NCBI GenBank assembly: GCA_029552825.1
Contig: JAKPDL010000060.1
Coordinates: 40,053 to 104,052 of the forward strand
Reading direction: 5' to 3'
Source: Bacteroidota bacterium
Lineage (GTDB): Bacteria; Bacteroidota; Bacteroidia; Bacteroidales; VadinHA17
DNA length: 64,000 nucleotides
Part shown: positions 51,854-61,541 of the stretch, piece after piece
Layout: every line of letters starts with the position of its first letter
Position numbering within the stretch: the first letter of the stretch is position 1
Notes under the pieces: generated by a model
The model's input: the letters and a program-made list of their open reading frames with translations, nothing else
Database searches by the model: none
Told to the model about the DNA's origin: nothing
Program-made: the position numbers and the translations under genes

Positions 51854-53695
51854 ATGGGCAGGAAGCCTCAGTTTATTGAAAAGGATGAAGTTGTAATAAG
51901 GTTTTCGGGAGATTCCGGCGACGGGATGCAGCTTACGGGGACACTTTTCTCGGACACAGCAGCGCTCTATGGAAATGATCTGGCAACTTTTCCGGATTAT
52001 CCAGCCGAAATAAGGGCTCCGCAGGGCACTGTGGGAGGAGTGTCAGGGTTTACGGTTCACCTGGGTCATTCCGAAGTTAATACTCCCGGAGATTATGCCG
52101 ATGTACTTGTGGCAATGAACCCGGCAGCCATAAAAGCCAACGCACAGTGGCTCAAAGAAGGGAGCACTATAATTTACGACAGTGATAGTTTTACTGAAAG
52201 CAATATCAGGAAAGCAGGATACATTACTGATCCTATAAAAGAAGAAAATCTCCAGGATTATAACGTTATAGCAGCTCCAATCACCTCGATGGTGAAAGAG
52301 GCTTTGAAAAATTTTGGACTAGACCCAAAGTCGGTCCTGAGAACCAAGAATATGTTTGTCCTGGGTATGGTTTACTGGATGTTCGACAGGAAGCTTTCGT
52401 ATACCGAGGACTATTGTGACAGAAAATTCAAAAATCGCCCTGAAATTGCTGAAGCTAACAAAATAGCCCTGAGGGCAGGATATTATTATGCTGAGACGAT
52501 TGAGGCACTCACACCAGTAAGAATAAACCCTGCCCCCATTGAAAAAGGCAAATACAGAAATATCAACGGTAACACAGCTACGGCGTGGGGTTTCATTGCC
52601 GCTGCCGAAAAAGCAGGATTAAAACTCTTTGTCGGGTCGTATCCAATTACGCCTGCAACAGGCATTCTGGAAGAGCTTGCAGCACGTAAAGATTTGGGAG
52701 TCATTAGCTTTCAGGGGGAGGATGAGATTGCAGGAATATGCTCGGCTATAGGTGCCAGTTTTGCTGGCTGCCTGGCGGTGACCTCAACATCGGGGCCAGG
52801 ACTTGCTTTAAAGACAGAGGGAATAGGCCTGGCAGTTATGGCAGAATTACCACTTGTAATTGTTGATGTTCAGAGGGGAGGGCCTTCCACGGGATTGCCT
52901 ACAAAAACTGAACAGGCAGATCTTATGCAGGCCTTATTCGGACGTAATGGAGAATGCCCGGTTGTGGTACTTGCTGCCAGCACACCTACCGACTGCTTTC
53001 ATTACGCCTACCAGGCAGCGAAAATTGCCATCGAACACATGACATCAGTCCTGCTCCTTTCCGACAGCTATCTGGCAAATGGCTCCGAACCATGGCATAT
53101 CCCGAAAATGTCAGAGCTCCCTGATATCAAACCACCTTACGCACGAAAAGAGAACGAACCATATATCCCTTATAAACGCGACGAAAAACGCCTGAACCGT
53201 TACTGGGCAATACCAGGCACCCCAGGAATGGAACACAGAATAGGCGGACTGGAAAAGACAATTAAGGGAACGGTGTCTTATGTTCCTGAGAATCACGAAT
53301 ATATGATTAAGATGAGGGATGAGAAAGTGAAAAGAGTGACTGAAAAAATTCCTCCTCTGAATGTTTACGGCGATGAAACAGGTGACCTCCTCCTGGTTGG
53401 CTGGGGCAGCACTTACGGACATATGCTAACCTCTGTAAAAGAACTTCGTGAAGAGGGATATAATGTAAGCCTTGCTTGCTTTAATTATATTTACCCTCTG
53501 CCGTCAAATGTAAGAGATGTATTCAGTAAATTCAAAAAAATTGCTGTGTGCGAAATAAATCTTGGACAGTTTGCAAATTACCTCAGAATGAATTTTCAAC
53601 AGTTTCATTTTTATCAGATTAACAAGGTGCAGGGTTTGCCATTTACGGTTAAGGAAATAAAAGAAAACTCTATAAAGCTTCTGGAGATTAAATAA
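51854..53695 (+). CDS. korA: 2-oxoacid:ferredoxin oxidoreductase, fused gamma-alpha subunit
   Basis: Oxidatively decarboxylates 2-oxoacids (2-oxoglutarate in the Kor type) to the acyl-CoA with ferredoxin as acceptor. The 613-residue product has an N-terminal gamma domain (IRFSGDSGDGMQLTGTLFSD; FPDYPAEIRAPQGTVGGVSG) and, from about residue 225, the alpha domain (FVGSYPITPATGILEEL; FQGEDEIAGICSAIGASFAG; PGLALKTEGIG; VDVQRGGPSTGLPTKTEQAD). It pairs with korB one base downstream. No ferredoxin-like delta subunit is present, so an external ferredoxin is needed. Pyruvate or a branched 2-oxoacid could also be the substrate. Confidence 0.9.
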   Translation: MGRKPQFIEKDEVVIRFSGDSGDGMQLTGTLFSDTAALYGNDLATFPDYPAEIRAPQGTVGGVSGFTVHLGHSEVNTPGDYADVLVAMNPAAIKANAQWLKEGSTIIYDSDSFTESNIRKAGYITDPIKEENLQDYNVIAAPITSMVKEALKNFGLDPKSVLRTKNMFVLGMVYWMFDRKLSYTEDYCDRKFKNRPEIAEANKIALRAGYYYAETIEALTPVRINPAPIEKGKYRNINGNTATAWGFIAAAEKAGLKLFVGSYPITPATGILEELAARKDLGVISFQGEDEIAGICSAIGASFAGCLAVTSTSGPGLALKTEGIGLAVMAELPLVIVDVQRGGPSTGLPTKTEQADLMQALFGRNGECPVVVLAASTPTDCFHYAYQAAKIAIEHMTSVLLLSDSYLANGSEPWHIPKMSELPDIKPPYARKENEPYIPYKRDEKRLNRYWAIPGTPGMEHRIGGLEKTIKGTVSYVPENHEYMIKMRDEKVKRVTEKIPPLNVYGDETGDLLLVGWGSTYGHMLTSVKELREEGYNVSLACFNYIYPLPSNVRDVFSKFKKIAVCEINLGQFANYLRMNFQQFHFYQINKVQGLPFTVKEIKENSIKLLEIK

Positions 53696-53696
53696 A

Positions 53697-54719
53697 ATGG
53701 AAGATAAAAGTGATCTGAAGTACAGCCCGAAGGATTTCAAGAGCGACCAGGAAGTCAGATGGTGCCCGGGTTGTGGTAATCATGCAATTCTTGCCTCAAT
53801 CCAGAAGGCACTTTCGGAACTTGGTGTTCCAAAGGAGAAGTACGTTTTTGTTTCGGGTATAGGATGCTCGTCGAGACTTCCTTATTATATGAACACCTAC
53901 GGATTTCATGGTATTCATGGCCGGGCTGCTGCGATTGCTACAGGAGTAAAAACTGTAAATCCTGATCTTTCAGTATGGGTGATAACAGGCGATGGCGATT
54001 CTCTGGCGATAGGAGGTAACCATTTTATACATGCAATCAGAAGAAATATTGATATTAATATCATTCTCTTCAACAACGAAATATACGGCCTGACAAAAGG
54101 ACAATACTCTCCCACCTCCAATAAAGGGCTGGTAACAAAAACTTCACCATTCGGAACGGTGGAAGAACCATTCTCAGTGGGTGAGCTGGTAATCGGAGCA
54201 AAAGGTAAATTCTTCGCAAGAACAGTTGATAACAATATTAACCTTACAACTGAAATACTTGTCGAGGCAGCCAGACATAAAGGCACTTCAGTGGTTGAAG
54301 TGCTTCAGAACTGCGTAATTTTCAACGACGGAATACATGATGTTGTCGCCGGTAAAGATGTAAGAGATGACCGAACCATTATTCTTAGACATGGAGAACC
54401 GATGCTGTTCGGAAAGGATAGAAAAAGCGGACTCATCCTCGAAGGACTTAAACTTAAAGTGGTACGTATTGGAGAGAAAGGGATAAAGGAGAAAGATATC
54501 CTGGTGCATAACGCCCATGAACCCAACCCCGGGATCCATTATTTTCTGGCAAATATGAGATATCCTGAATATCCTGTAGCACTGGGTGTAATCAGATCGG
54601 TGGAGGGCGAGACATACGAAGCGGCTGTTGCTGAACAGATAAAAAGGGTAAAAGAAAAGTCAGAAATTAAATGTGTTGACGACCTCCTTGAATCGGGAAC
54701 TGTCTTTGTTGTGGAATGA
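53697..54719 (+). CDS. korB: 2-oxoacid:ferredoxin oxidoreductase, beta subunit
   Basis: The thiamine-diphosphate subunit of the KorAB complex. The 340-residue product has the iron-sulfur Cys pair in RWCPGCGNHAIL (near residue 24) and GIGCSSRLPYYM, the thiamine diphosphate-binding GDGDSLAIGGNHFIHAIRRN, and NNEIYGLTKGQYSPTS. Length fits the KorB family. It follows korA directly, in the same operon. Confidence 0.93.
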   Translation: MEDKSDLKYSPKDFKSDQEVRWCPGCGNHAILASIQKALSELGVPKEKYVFVSGIGCSSRLPYYMNTYGFHGIHGRAAAIATGVKTVNPDLSVWVITGDGDSLAIGGNHFIHAIRRNIDINIILFNNEIYGLTKGQYSPTSNKGLVTKTSPFGTVEEPFSVGELVIGAKGKFFARTVDNNINLTTEILVEAARHKGTSVVEVLQNCVIFNDGIHDVVAGKDVRDDRTIILRHGEPMLFGKDRKSGLILEGLKLKVVRIGEKGIKEKDILVHNAHEPNPGIHYFLANMRYPEYPVALGVIRSVEGETYEAAVAEQIKRVKEKSEIKCVDDLLESGTVFVVE

Positions 54720-54866
54720 AAACCACTTTACTTCCCGCTATTAATTGAAACATCACCGGAAGTTTAATCATATCAACATATTTAGTAATTTTACATCTCT
54801 ATCTTAAGAAGATAGCATTATATAACTATATCTTTAACTGAAGAGATTTTAACCAATCTTTGAAGG

Positions 54867-57845
54867 ATGGCAGTGATTGACGGAATACTGGAAATGGAGA
54901 AGTATGATTTTACAGATACTTCTTTTGACCTGCTGATGCAGAAAAGAATTCACAGGGTGCTGATTATATGCAGTAACTACGATAATTACATGCTTGAAGA
55001 GGACGGGAGAATCGAGGAACAGATTTTTAATGAATATGTATCGCTGAACCTCAGATATCCACCTACTTTTATACAAACCGACAATGTGGAGGATGCTTTC
55101 AAAATACTTGCCCAGGGGAATATAGACCTGGTTATAGCGATGCTTAGCGTTAAAGGAACAGATGTTTTTGCTCTGGCAAAGCAGATCAAGAGCATTTATC
55201 CTAAAATTCCGATTGTGGTTCTGACATATTTTTCGAGGGAAGTTTCAGTAAGGCTCGAAAAAGAGGACCTGAGCGCAATTGATTATGTATTCTGCTGGCT
55301 GGGCGATGCATCATTAATACTTGCGATCATAAAACTGCTGGAAGACAGAATGAATGCCGACCATGATATTGAACAGGTTGGCGTTCAGGCAATAATACTG
55401 GTTGAAAACTCACGCCGTTATATATCGTCATATCTTCCCAGTCTTTACAAAATAATACTTGCTCAATCACTTGATTTTCAACGAGAGGCTCTTAATGAGC
55501 ATCAGCGTATGCTGAAAATGAGGGGAAGACCCAAAATACTTTTAGCCACCAATTATGAGGAAGCCGTAGAGCTATACCAGAAATATAAGTACAACGTACT
55601 GGGAATTATTTCAGATATTAGTTATAAGCGTAATGGGGAGATTGATGAAAATGCAGGTATTGAACTTTGCAAAATGGTAAAGGCCGACGACGATCAGGTG
55701 CCGTTCCTTTTGCAGTCGTCAAGCCTTGAACACAAAAAAGTTGCCGAGGAGCTGGGTGCAGGATTTATATACAAATATTCCAAATCACTGTCACTTGAAC
55801 TCAGGAATTATCTGATACAGAACCTTGCATTCGGGCCGTTTGTTTTCAGGAATCCTGACACGATGGAACCAATAGCCATCGCGACCGACCTCCAGAGCCT
55901 GCAGCAGAAAATACTCACAGTTCCTGACAAATCGCTAGAATATCACGTCAGCCGTAATCATTTTTCAAAGTGGCTGAATGCCAGAGCACTCTTCCCCGTA
56001 GCCCAGTTGTTCAAATATCTTCGCAAGGAAGATTTTGAGACTCTGGATGAGATGCGCCGGTTCCTTTATGTTGCCATATCGAGTTTCCGCCTAGGAAAGG
56101 GAAGAGGAGTAATTGCAAAATTCGACAGGTCTAATTTTGATGAATACCAGATCTTTTCACGCATTGGAGAGAGTTCTATCGGCGGAAAAGCAAGAGGACT
56201 TGCGTTCATAAACAGTATTATCAAGAAGAATAAACTTTATAACAAATTTCCTGATGTAATAATAACCATCCCCCGCACTATTGTGCTTAGTACTGATGTG
56301 TTCGACGAGTTTATGGAGACCAACAACCTTTACTCCATTGCTATGTCGGACCTCCCCGATGAAGATATTCTTGCTCGCTTTATAAGCGCCGAATTGCCGG
56401 GATGGCTGTACCAGGATTTATACGCTTTTCTGTCAGTTTCAAGGAATTATCCGCTTGCAGTGAGATCTTCCAGTAAACTGGAAGATTCATATTATCAGTC
56501 GTTTGCGGGAATATACTCAACTTATATGATACCCCGGGTTCCCGACAACCGTTATATGGTGCAGCTGCTTGCTGATGCCATTAAGGAGGTATATGCTTCG
56601 GTGTATTACAGGATGAGCAAAGCATATATGGCTGCTACTTCCAATGTGATAGATGAAGAAAAGATGGGTATAATAATACAGGAAGTTTGCGGCACAAGGC
56701 ATGAGACAATGTTCTATCCAACATTTTCGGGGGTAGCAAGGTCACTTAACTATTACCCCATTGGCTCTGAAAAGGCTGAAGATGGCATTGCCAATGTGGC
56801 GTTCGGCCTGGGCCGACTGGTTGTTGAAGGCGGCCAGACATTGCGCTTTTCGCCAAAGCACCCGAAGAAAATACTGCAGCTTAGTTCCCCTGAGATGGCA
56901 TTGAGAGATACACAAAAGTTTTTCTATGCTCTCGACCTGAACGTAAACCGTTTCGTTCCTTCAACCGATGACGGCGTTAACCTGCTTAAAGTTAAGATAA
57001 GCGATGTGAACAATGAAACGGCGATGAGGTATCTGGCTTCGACCTACGACCGGAATAATAATATTCTCTATGATGGTATCGGACGTCAGGGTGTACGCAT
57101 AATAACATTTGCCGGTATTTTGCAGTACAATCAGTTTCCGCTTGCGGAAATACTTAACACTCTCCTCGAAATAGGGTCAGAGGAAATGAATCATCCGATT
57201 GAGATAGAATTTGCTGCCAACCTGGAAACACCGCCCGGAACACCTAAAATATTTTATTTTCTGCAGATCAGACCAATAGTTCTTAATGAACAACTTTATA
57301 AAGTTGATATTGATAAGGTCAACCCTGAGGATACAATCATATATTCCGAGTCGGCTCTTGGTAATGGTGTTTTCAAGGATATAAGAGATATAGTTTATCT
57401 GAAGCCCGAGACATTCAATCCGGCTTACAGTGAAAAGATTGCAGTTGATATTGAAAAAATCAATACCTCTTTTCAACGTAATGGTGAGGGTTATGTGCTG
57501 ATTGGTCCGGGTCGTTGGGGTTCGAATGACCCATGGCTCGGAATACCTGTGAAATGGCCTCAGATATCTGCCGCACGAGTAATTATTGAGGCAGGCCTTA
57601 AAGATTACAGAATAGACCCCAGCCAGGGCACCCACTTTTTCCAGAATCTTACATCATTCAGAGTGGGATATATAACAGTAAATCCTTACAACGGCGACGG
57701 GTATTTTGATGTTGACTGGCTCAATCAGCAACAGGTTGTTTATGAGAATCAGTTTATCCGCCATGTAAGGTTTGAAAAACCTCTTGAAATACTTATTGAC
57801 GGCAGAAAACACAAAGGTGTGGTAATGAAACCTGCCAGCAATTAA
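54867..57845 (+). CDS. Receiver-like domains fused to a PEP-synthase-type ATP-grasp domain
   Basis: 992 residues. Two receiver-like domains come first: one at about 28-165 (starting RVLIICSNYD), which lacks the phospho-acceptor Asp (DLVIAML), and one at about 228-325, which keeps it (GIISDIS, near residue 250) together with a Lys (FIYKYSK). From about 430 follows a domain like the ATP-binding part of PEP synthase and pyruvate phosphate dikinase: IGGKARGLAFI, LAVRSSSKLEDSYYQSFAG (near 531), KIFYFLQIRPI (near 800). The phosphohistidine swivel domain and the PEP/pyruvate barrel are absent. The last 170 residues (GPGRWGSNDPWLGIP; PSQGTHFFQNLTS) are a domain I cannot name. It is probably a regulated kinase or phosphotransferase with an unknown acceptor; it is not a PEP synthase. 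Its own transcript follows a 147-base gap. Confidence 0.75.
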   Translation: MAVIDGILEMEKYDFTDTSFDLLMQKRIHRVLIICSNYDNYMLEEDGRIEEQIFNEYVSLNLRYPPTFIQTDNVEDAFKILAQGNIDLVIAMLSVKGTDVFALAKQIKSIYPKIPIVVLTYFSREVSVRLEKEDLSAIDYVFCWLGDASLILAIIKLLEDRMNADHDIEQVGVQAIILVENSRRYISSYLPSLYKIILAQSLDFQREALNEHQRMLKMRGRPKILLATNYEEAVELYQKYKYNVLGIISDISYKRNGEIDENAGIELCKMVKADDDQVPFLLQSSSLEHKKVAEELGAGFIYKYSKSLSLELRNYLIQNLAFGPFVFRNPDTMEPIAIATDLQSLQQKILTVPDKSLEYHVSRNHFSKWLNARALFPVAQLFKYLRKEDFETLDEMRRFLYVAISSFRLGKGRGVIAKFDRSNFDEYQIFSRIGESSIGGKARGLAFINSIIKKNKLYNKFPDVIITIPRTIVLSTDVFDEFMETNNLYSIAMSDLPDEDILARFISAELPGWLYQDLYAFLSVSRNYPLAVRSSSKLEDSYYQSFAGIYSTYMIPRVPDNRYMVQLLADAIKEVYASVYYRMSKAYMAATSNVIDEEKMGIIIQEVCGTRHETMFYPTFSGVARSLNYYPIGSEKAEDGIANVAFGLGRLVVEGGQTLRFSPKHPKKILQLSSPEMALRDTQKFFYALDLNVNRFVPSTDDGVNLLKVKISDVNNETAMRYLASTYDRNNNILYDGIGRQGVRIITFAGILQYNQFPLAEILNTLLEIGSEEMNHPIEIEFAANLETPPGTPKIFYFLQIRPIVLNEQLYKVDIDKVNPEDTIIYSESALGNGVFKDIRDIVYLKPETFNPAYSEKIAVDIEKINTSFQRNGEGYVLIGPGRWGSNDPWLGIPVKWPQISAARVIIEAGLKDYRIDPSQGTHFFQNLTSFRVGYITVNPYNGDGYFDVDWLNQQQVVYENQFIRHVRFEKPLEILIDGRKHKGVVMKPASN

Positions 57846-57870
57846 TGAAATAAATCAGGAGCTTTTATAT

Positions 57871-58752
57871 TCATACCACAGCCCCTGCAACTTCAATATC
57901 CCTGTTGATTTTTTTTATCAATCCCTGCAGAACATTGCCAGGTCCTGCTTCGGTAAAAGATGTTGCACCATCATTGATCATGTTTATTATTGTCTGGGTC
58001 CATCTCACCGGTGAAGTAAGCTGCATCACCATGTTGGCTTTTATTTCTCCCGGATCGGTTGATGGTTTTGCATTGACATTCTGATAAACAGGGCATACAG
58101 GCTTTTTGAAGGGGGTACTGTTTATTGCTTCTTCAAGTTCTTTTCTTGCCGGTTCCATAAGGGGAGAATGGAATGCACCGCCCACCTGAAGTTTCAAAGC
58201 TCTTTTTGCACCCTTTGCCTTAAGTATTTCAATAGCCTGGTCAATTGCCTCAAAGGTGCCGGAGATGACTATTTGCCCCGGGCTGTTATAATTTGCCGGT
58301 ACAACAGCTCCGTTAAACCCTGCGCATACCTCTTCCACAATGGAGTCGTCAAGTCCAAGTATTGCAGCCATTGTTGATGGGTTCATTTCACAGGCTTTCT
58401 GCATGGCAGCAGCCCGTTTTGAAACAAGAACCAGTCCCTCTTCAAACGATATGGTACGGTTGGCAACCAGTGCCGAAAACTCACCAAGGGAATGCCCCGC
58501 TACCATGTCAGGTGAAAAGGCATCTCCCATCACCTTTATGATTATTGTAGAATGCAGGAAAATGGCAGGTTGCGTTACCTTCGTCTGTTTGAGGCCTTCC
58601 TCTGTTCCATTGAACATCAGGTCGGTGATTCTGAAACCGAGTATTTCATTGGCTTTATCGAACAACTCCTTTGCAAGTGGATATTTTTCATACAGGTCCT
58701 TACCCATACCCGGGTACTGCGAACCCTGACCGGGGAAAACGTATGCTTTCAT
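57871..58752 (-). CDS. fabD: Malonyl-CoA:ACP transacylase
   Basis: Loads malonyl groups on acyl carrier protein for fatty acid synthesis. The 293-residue product has FPGQGSQYPGMGKDL at the start, the nucleophile in AGHSLGEFSALV (Ser near residue 89), an oxyanion Gln in TQPAIFLHS, and the catalytic His in GGAFHSPLMEPA (near 198). It ends tail-to-tail with the 992-residue gene and is transcribed toward it. It lies downstream of folE in the same direction. Confidence 0.95.
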   Translation of the reverse strand: MKAYVFPGQGSQYPGMGKDLYEKYPLAKELFDKANEILGFRITDLMFNGTEEGLKQTKVTQPAIFLHSTIIIKVMGDAFSPDMVAGHSLGEFSALVANRTISFEEGLVLVSKRAAAMQKACEMNPSTMAAILGLDDSIVEEVCAGFNGAVVPANYNSPGQIVISGTFEAIDQAIEILKAKGAKRALKLQVGGAFHSPLMEPARKELEEAINSTPFKKPVCPVYQNVNAKPSTDPGEIKANMVMQLTSPVRWTQTIINMINDGATSFTEAGPGNVLQGLIKKINRDIEVAGAVV

Positions 58753-58812
58753 AAATGGTTTAAACTGATTTATTGACTTGTTTTTGATTTTTTTTAGTTA
58801 AATGTTGAAAGT

Positions 58813-59463
58813 TCAATGCAGTTTTGTTCCTATCAGGTGCATAAATTCTTCTCTTGTCCGGAAATTGTCCAGGAAACATCCCGTAAATGCCGATGTTGTG
58901 GTAACAGAGTTCTGTTTCTGTACTCCTCTGATCATCATGCAAAGGTGCTGTGCTTCAATGACAACTGCAACACCGAGAGGCTCGAGGCAACCCTGAATAC
59001 AGTCCCTTATCTGGGTAGTGAGCCGCTCCTGCACCTGTAGCCTCCGGCTGAAAGCCTCAACAACACGTGCAATCTTACTTAATCCAGTAATATATCCATT
59101 CGGTATGTATGCCACGTGTGCCTTACCAAAGAAGGGTAGCATATGGTGCTCACAAAGCGAGAAGATATCGATATCTTTTACCAGAACCATCTGTTTGTAG
59201 TCTTCTCTGAATTTTGCCGAATTTAGAATTTTACAAGGGTTCTGATGGTACCCAGATGTCATGAAATATAGAGCTTTGGCAACTCTTTCAGGAGTCTTTT
59301 TAAGTCCTTCGCGGTCAGGATCTTCCCCCAGCAAGCCAAGAACCTTATAATAATGTGAAGCAAGTTCATCAACATTCTCCTTGTTCCACTGCTCAATTTT
59401 AATGTAACCTTTAATGGTTTCTTCTACACCGTTTTCCAGTACTTTAATGATCTTTTTTGCCAT
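58813..59463 (-). CDS. folE: GTP cyclohydrolase I
   Basis: Makes 7,8-dihydroneopterin triphosphate from GTP. The 216-residue product has [20 protein letters not shown] with the zinc Cys and the His pair, then [17 protein letters not shown] and [15 protein letters not shown] with the second zinc Cys. Its start overlaps the end of the upstream PTPS-family gene by 20 bases, so the two enzymes are made together: FolE makes the substrate of that enzyme. Confidence 0.95.
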   Translation of the reverse strand: MAKKIIKVLENGVEETIKGYIKIEQWNKENVDELASHYYKVLGLLGEDPDREGLKKTPERVAKALYFMTSGYHQNPCKILNSAKFREDYKQMVLVKDIDIFSLCEHHMLPFFGKAHVAYIPNGYITGLSKIARVVEAFSRRLQVQERLTTQIRDCIQGCLEPLGVAVVIEAQHLCMMIRGVQKQNSVTTTSAFTGCFLDNFRTREEFMHLIGTKLH

Positions 59464-59875
59464 AATATTCTACAGTATTGTTTTCTGTTTCTTCAATTTT
59501 TACGCAATATAATTCGCAGCCCGCACTTTTTAAAGCTTCCTCCAGCTCATTCCAGATTGCTACTGCCAGATTTTCGGTAGTGGCATTCATCCCTTTCATA
59601 AAATCAACCTCCAGATTAAGATTGCGGTGATCTACCTTGTCAATTATCTTCTCCCTGATAATTTCTTTCAGCACATTCATATTGATAACTAGCCCGGTTT
59701 CTCCAGAAAGATCACCTCTGACGGTAACATAGAGAACATAATCATGACCGTGCCAGTTGGGATTGGAACATTTTCCGAAAACCTCCAGGTTTTGTTCATC
59801 AGTCCACTCAGGAACATACATCCTGTGAGCTGCACTGAATTTTTCCCTTCTTGTAAGGTATAATTTTTGACCCAT
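59444..59875 (-). CDS. 6-pyruvoyl-tetrahydropterin synthase/QueD family enzyme
   Basis: Acts on dihydroneopterin triphosphate, the FolE product. The 143-residue product has the zinc His in FSAAHRMY and [10 protein letters not shown], and the Glu near the end ([12 protein letters not shown]). The catalytic Cys stands in [11 protein letters not shown], with five residues between Cys and HGH. To my knowledge QueD proteins have CxxxHGH while PTPS-II proteins have CxxxxxHGH, so this one is of the PTPS-II pattern and the product may be 6-pyruvoyl-tetrahydropterin rather than the queuosine precursor. A promoter lies at 59950-59957. Confidence 0.85.
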   Translation of the reverse strand: MGQKLYLTRREKFSAAHRMYVPEWTDEQNLEVFGKCSNPNWHGHDYVLYVTVRGDLSGETGLVINMNVLKEIIREKIIDKVDHRNLNLEVDFMKGMNATTENLAVAIWNELEEALKSAGCELYCVKIEETENNTVEYYGKKDH

Positions 59876-59949
59876 TTATTTTTTAAAGCATGTAAGGTTA
59901 AACAATTTCCAGGTAAAAACAATAACTTAGTCCTCACTTTAATAAAGTG

Positions 59950-59957
59950 CAAAGATA
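59950..59957 (-). promoter_or_regulatory. Bacteroidota-type -7 element before the PTPS-folE genes
   Basis: On the minus strand TATCTTTG, exact TAnnTTTG, 74 bases upstream of the PTPS-family ATG. mqnB starts on the other strand only 8 bases away, so the two promoters must overlap. Confidence 0.55.
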
Positions 59958-59965
59958 ATATTATT

Positions 59966-60628
59966 GTGAAGATTTTGTTGATATTTGCCACTGACCATGA
60001 GGCAGAATGCGTAAAAGAAGGAAAAGGAGAAGAACCTTTCCGTGCCGGACCTCATGAGGTTTCGGTGCTGGTGACAGGAGTTGGTTCTGTGGCAACAGCA
60101 TGGGCAATGAAGAAATGGCTCCAGAATTACGGTAACCCTGATCTGGCAATAAATGCAGGAATTGCAGGCACGTTCAATGAGAATATCAGTATAGGAGAAG
60201 TGGTTATGCCTGTCTCTGACTGTTTTGCCGACCTTGGTATTGAGACTGACACTGGTTTTGTACCCCTTAAGGATACTTACCTGATGGAATCCGATAAATT
60301 TCCTTTCTCTGGCGGAAACATAATTTGTGACAATGAGTTTACCGGGAGAATAAAGAACTTTTTCAGGCCTGTCAGAGCCGTTACAGTGAATATGTCGTCA
60401 GGTTCTGAAAAAACAATTGAAAGGCTGAAGGCACATTTTAACCCCGACATTGAGACGATGGAAGGGGCAGCTTTTTTTTATGTATGTTCTATGGAAAAGA
60501 TTCCGTTTATTGCGCTGAGGGCTATATCAAACAGGGTGGGAGCTGCAGAGAGGAAGAACTGGAATATCCCACTGGCAATAAATAATCTTTCAGAAAAATT
60601 AAAAGAACTTTTGACATTGTTACAGTAA
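59966..60628 (+). CDS. mqnB: Futalosine hydrolase
   Basis: Removes the purine base or its derivative from futalosine in menaquinone synthesis. The 220-residue product is a nucleoside-phosphorylase-fold protein: VKILLIFATDHEAECV at the start, LVTGVGSVATAWAMKKWL, NAGIAGTFNENISIGEVVMP, and the catalytic METMEGAAFF-like IETMEGAAFFYVCS near residue 165. I chose the GTG at 59966, since translation upstream of it gives no family match and enters the divergent promoter. mqnD follows 3 bases later, which settles the pathway. A 5'-methylthioadenosine nucleosidase is the nearest alternative. Confidence 0.88.
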   Translation: MKILLIFATDHEAECVKEGKGEEPFRAGPHEVSVLVTGVGSVATAWAMKKWLQNYGNPDLAINAGIAGTFNENISIGEVVMPVSDCFADLGIETDTGFVPLKDTYLMESDKFPFSGGNIICDNEFTGRIKNFFRPVRAVTVNMSSGSEKTIERLKAHFNPDIETMEGAAFFYVCSMEKIPFIALRAISNRVGAAERKNWNIPLAINNLSEKLKELLTLLQ

Positions 60629-60631
60629 ATT

Positions 60632-61486
60632 ATGAAGCTTACTCTTGGTTTCACCCCATGTCCAAACGACACCTTCGTATTTCACGCAATGGTGAACCGG
60701 AAAATTGATACGGAAGGACTGGAATTTGACTATTTTCTTGCTGACGTGGAGGAACTTAACCGAAGGGCCTTTGAGGGAACGACTGACATACTTAAAATTA
60801 GTTATCATGCCTATGCTTATGCCGCAGATAAATATCTCATCCTTGATTCGGGAAGTGCAATCGGAAGGGGTAATGGTCCTTTGCTGATTTCAAAAAGAGA
60901 AATTCACGAGGATGAAGTTAAAAATCTTTTAATAGCAATTCCCGGGAAATATACTACAGCTAATCTTCTTTTCAGTATAAAATGGCCAGATGCATTAAAC
61001 AAAAAAGAATACGTTTTTTCTGAAATTGAAAATGCATTGCTAAACGGCGAGGTTGATGCCGGTATTATAATTCACGAAACCCGTTTTACTTATTTCAGAA
61101 AGGGTTTAAGAAAAATAGTGGATCTGGGAAGGTACTGGGAGGAGGTTACGGGGTATCCGGTTCCTCTTGGGGCAATTGTAATAAACAGAGCGGTACCGGA
61201 AGATATTGCATTGAAAGTAAACAGGATACTTAAAAAGAGCATAGAGTATGCATATACAGATCTCTATTCGACCTTTGATTTCGTAAGGAAACATGCCCGT
61301 GAAATGGAGTCAGATGTTCTTCACAGTCATATCGAAATGTATGTTAATGAATTTACTGCAGAGCTCGGTCTTGAAGGAAGGAGGGCAGTTGAGAAGCTAT
61401 TCTCGATGGCATCGGAGGCAGGTGTAATACCTGAACCTCCTGCAAGGATTTTTCTTACCCGCGAACAGGCTGAGCTGGACAATTAA
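60632..61486 (+). CDS. mqnD: 1,4-dihydroxy-6-naphthoate synthase
   Basis: Converts cyclic de-hypoxanthine futalosine to 1,4-dihydroxy-6-naphthoate. The 284-residue product is a periplasmic-binding-protein-like fold enzyme: LTLGFTPCPNDTFVFHAMVN at the start, the typical DVEELNRRAFEGTTDILKIS, SGSAIGRGNGPLLIS, AGIIIHETRFTYF and YPVPLGAIVINR. MqnA is similar in fold, but the GFTPCPNDTF start is that of MqnD. It lies 3 bases after mqnB. Its product is the expected substrate of the UbiD-type enzyme at 5623. Confidence 0.93.
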   Translation: MKLTLGFTPCPNDTFVFHAMVNRKIDTEGLEFDYFLADVEELNRRAFEGTTDILKISYHAYAYAADKYLILDSGSAIGRGNGPLLISKREIHEDEVKNLLIAIPGKYTTANLLFSIKWPDALNKKEYVFSEIENALLNGEVDAGIIIHETRFTYFRKGLRKIVDLGRYWEEVTGYPVPLGAIVINRAVPEDIALKVNRILKKSIEYAYTDLYSTFDFVRKHAREMESDVLHSHIEMYVNEFTAELGLEGRRAVEKLFSMASEAGVIPEPPARIFLTREQAELDN

Positions 61487-61541
61487 TAACTGTACAAGCA
61501 AAAACTATAAAAAGCTAATTGAATATTAAAATTATAGAGAT

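Noticed and set aside
54799..54815. CTATCTT-AAG-AAGATAG hairpin upstream of the 992-residue gene
   Set aside because: Short, with a three-base loop, AT-rich and without a T-run; not enough to call a terminator or an operator.
54867..57845. Naming the 992-residue protein PEP synthase or pyruvate phosphate dikinase
   Set aside because: Only the ATP-binding part is present; the catalytic-His swivel and the PEP/pyruvate barrel are missing.
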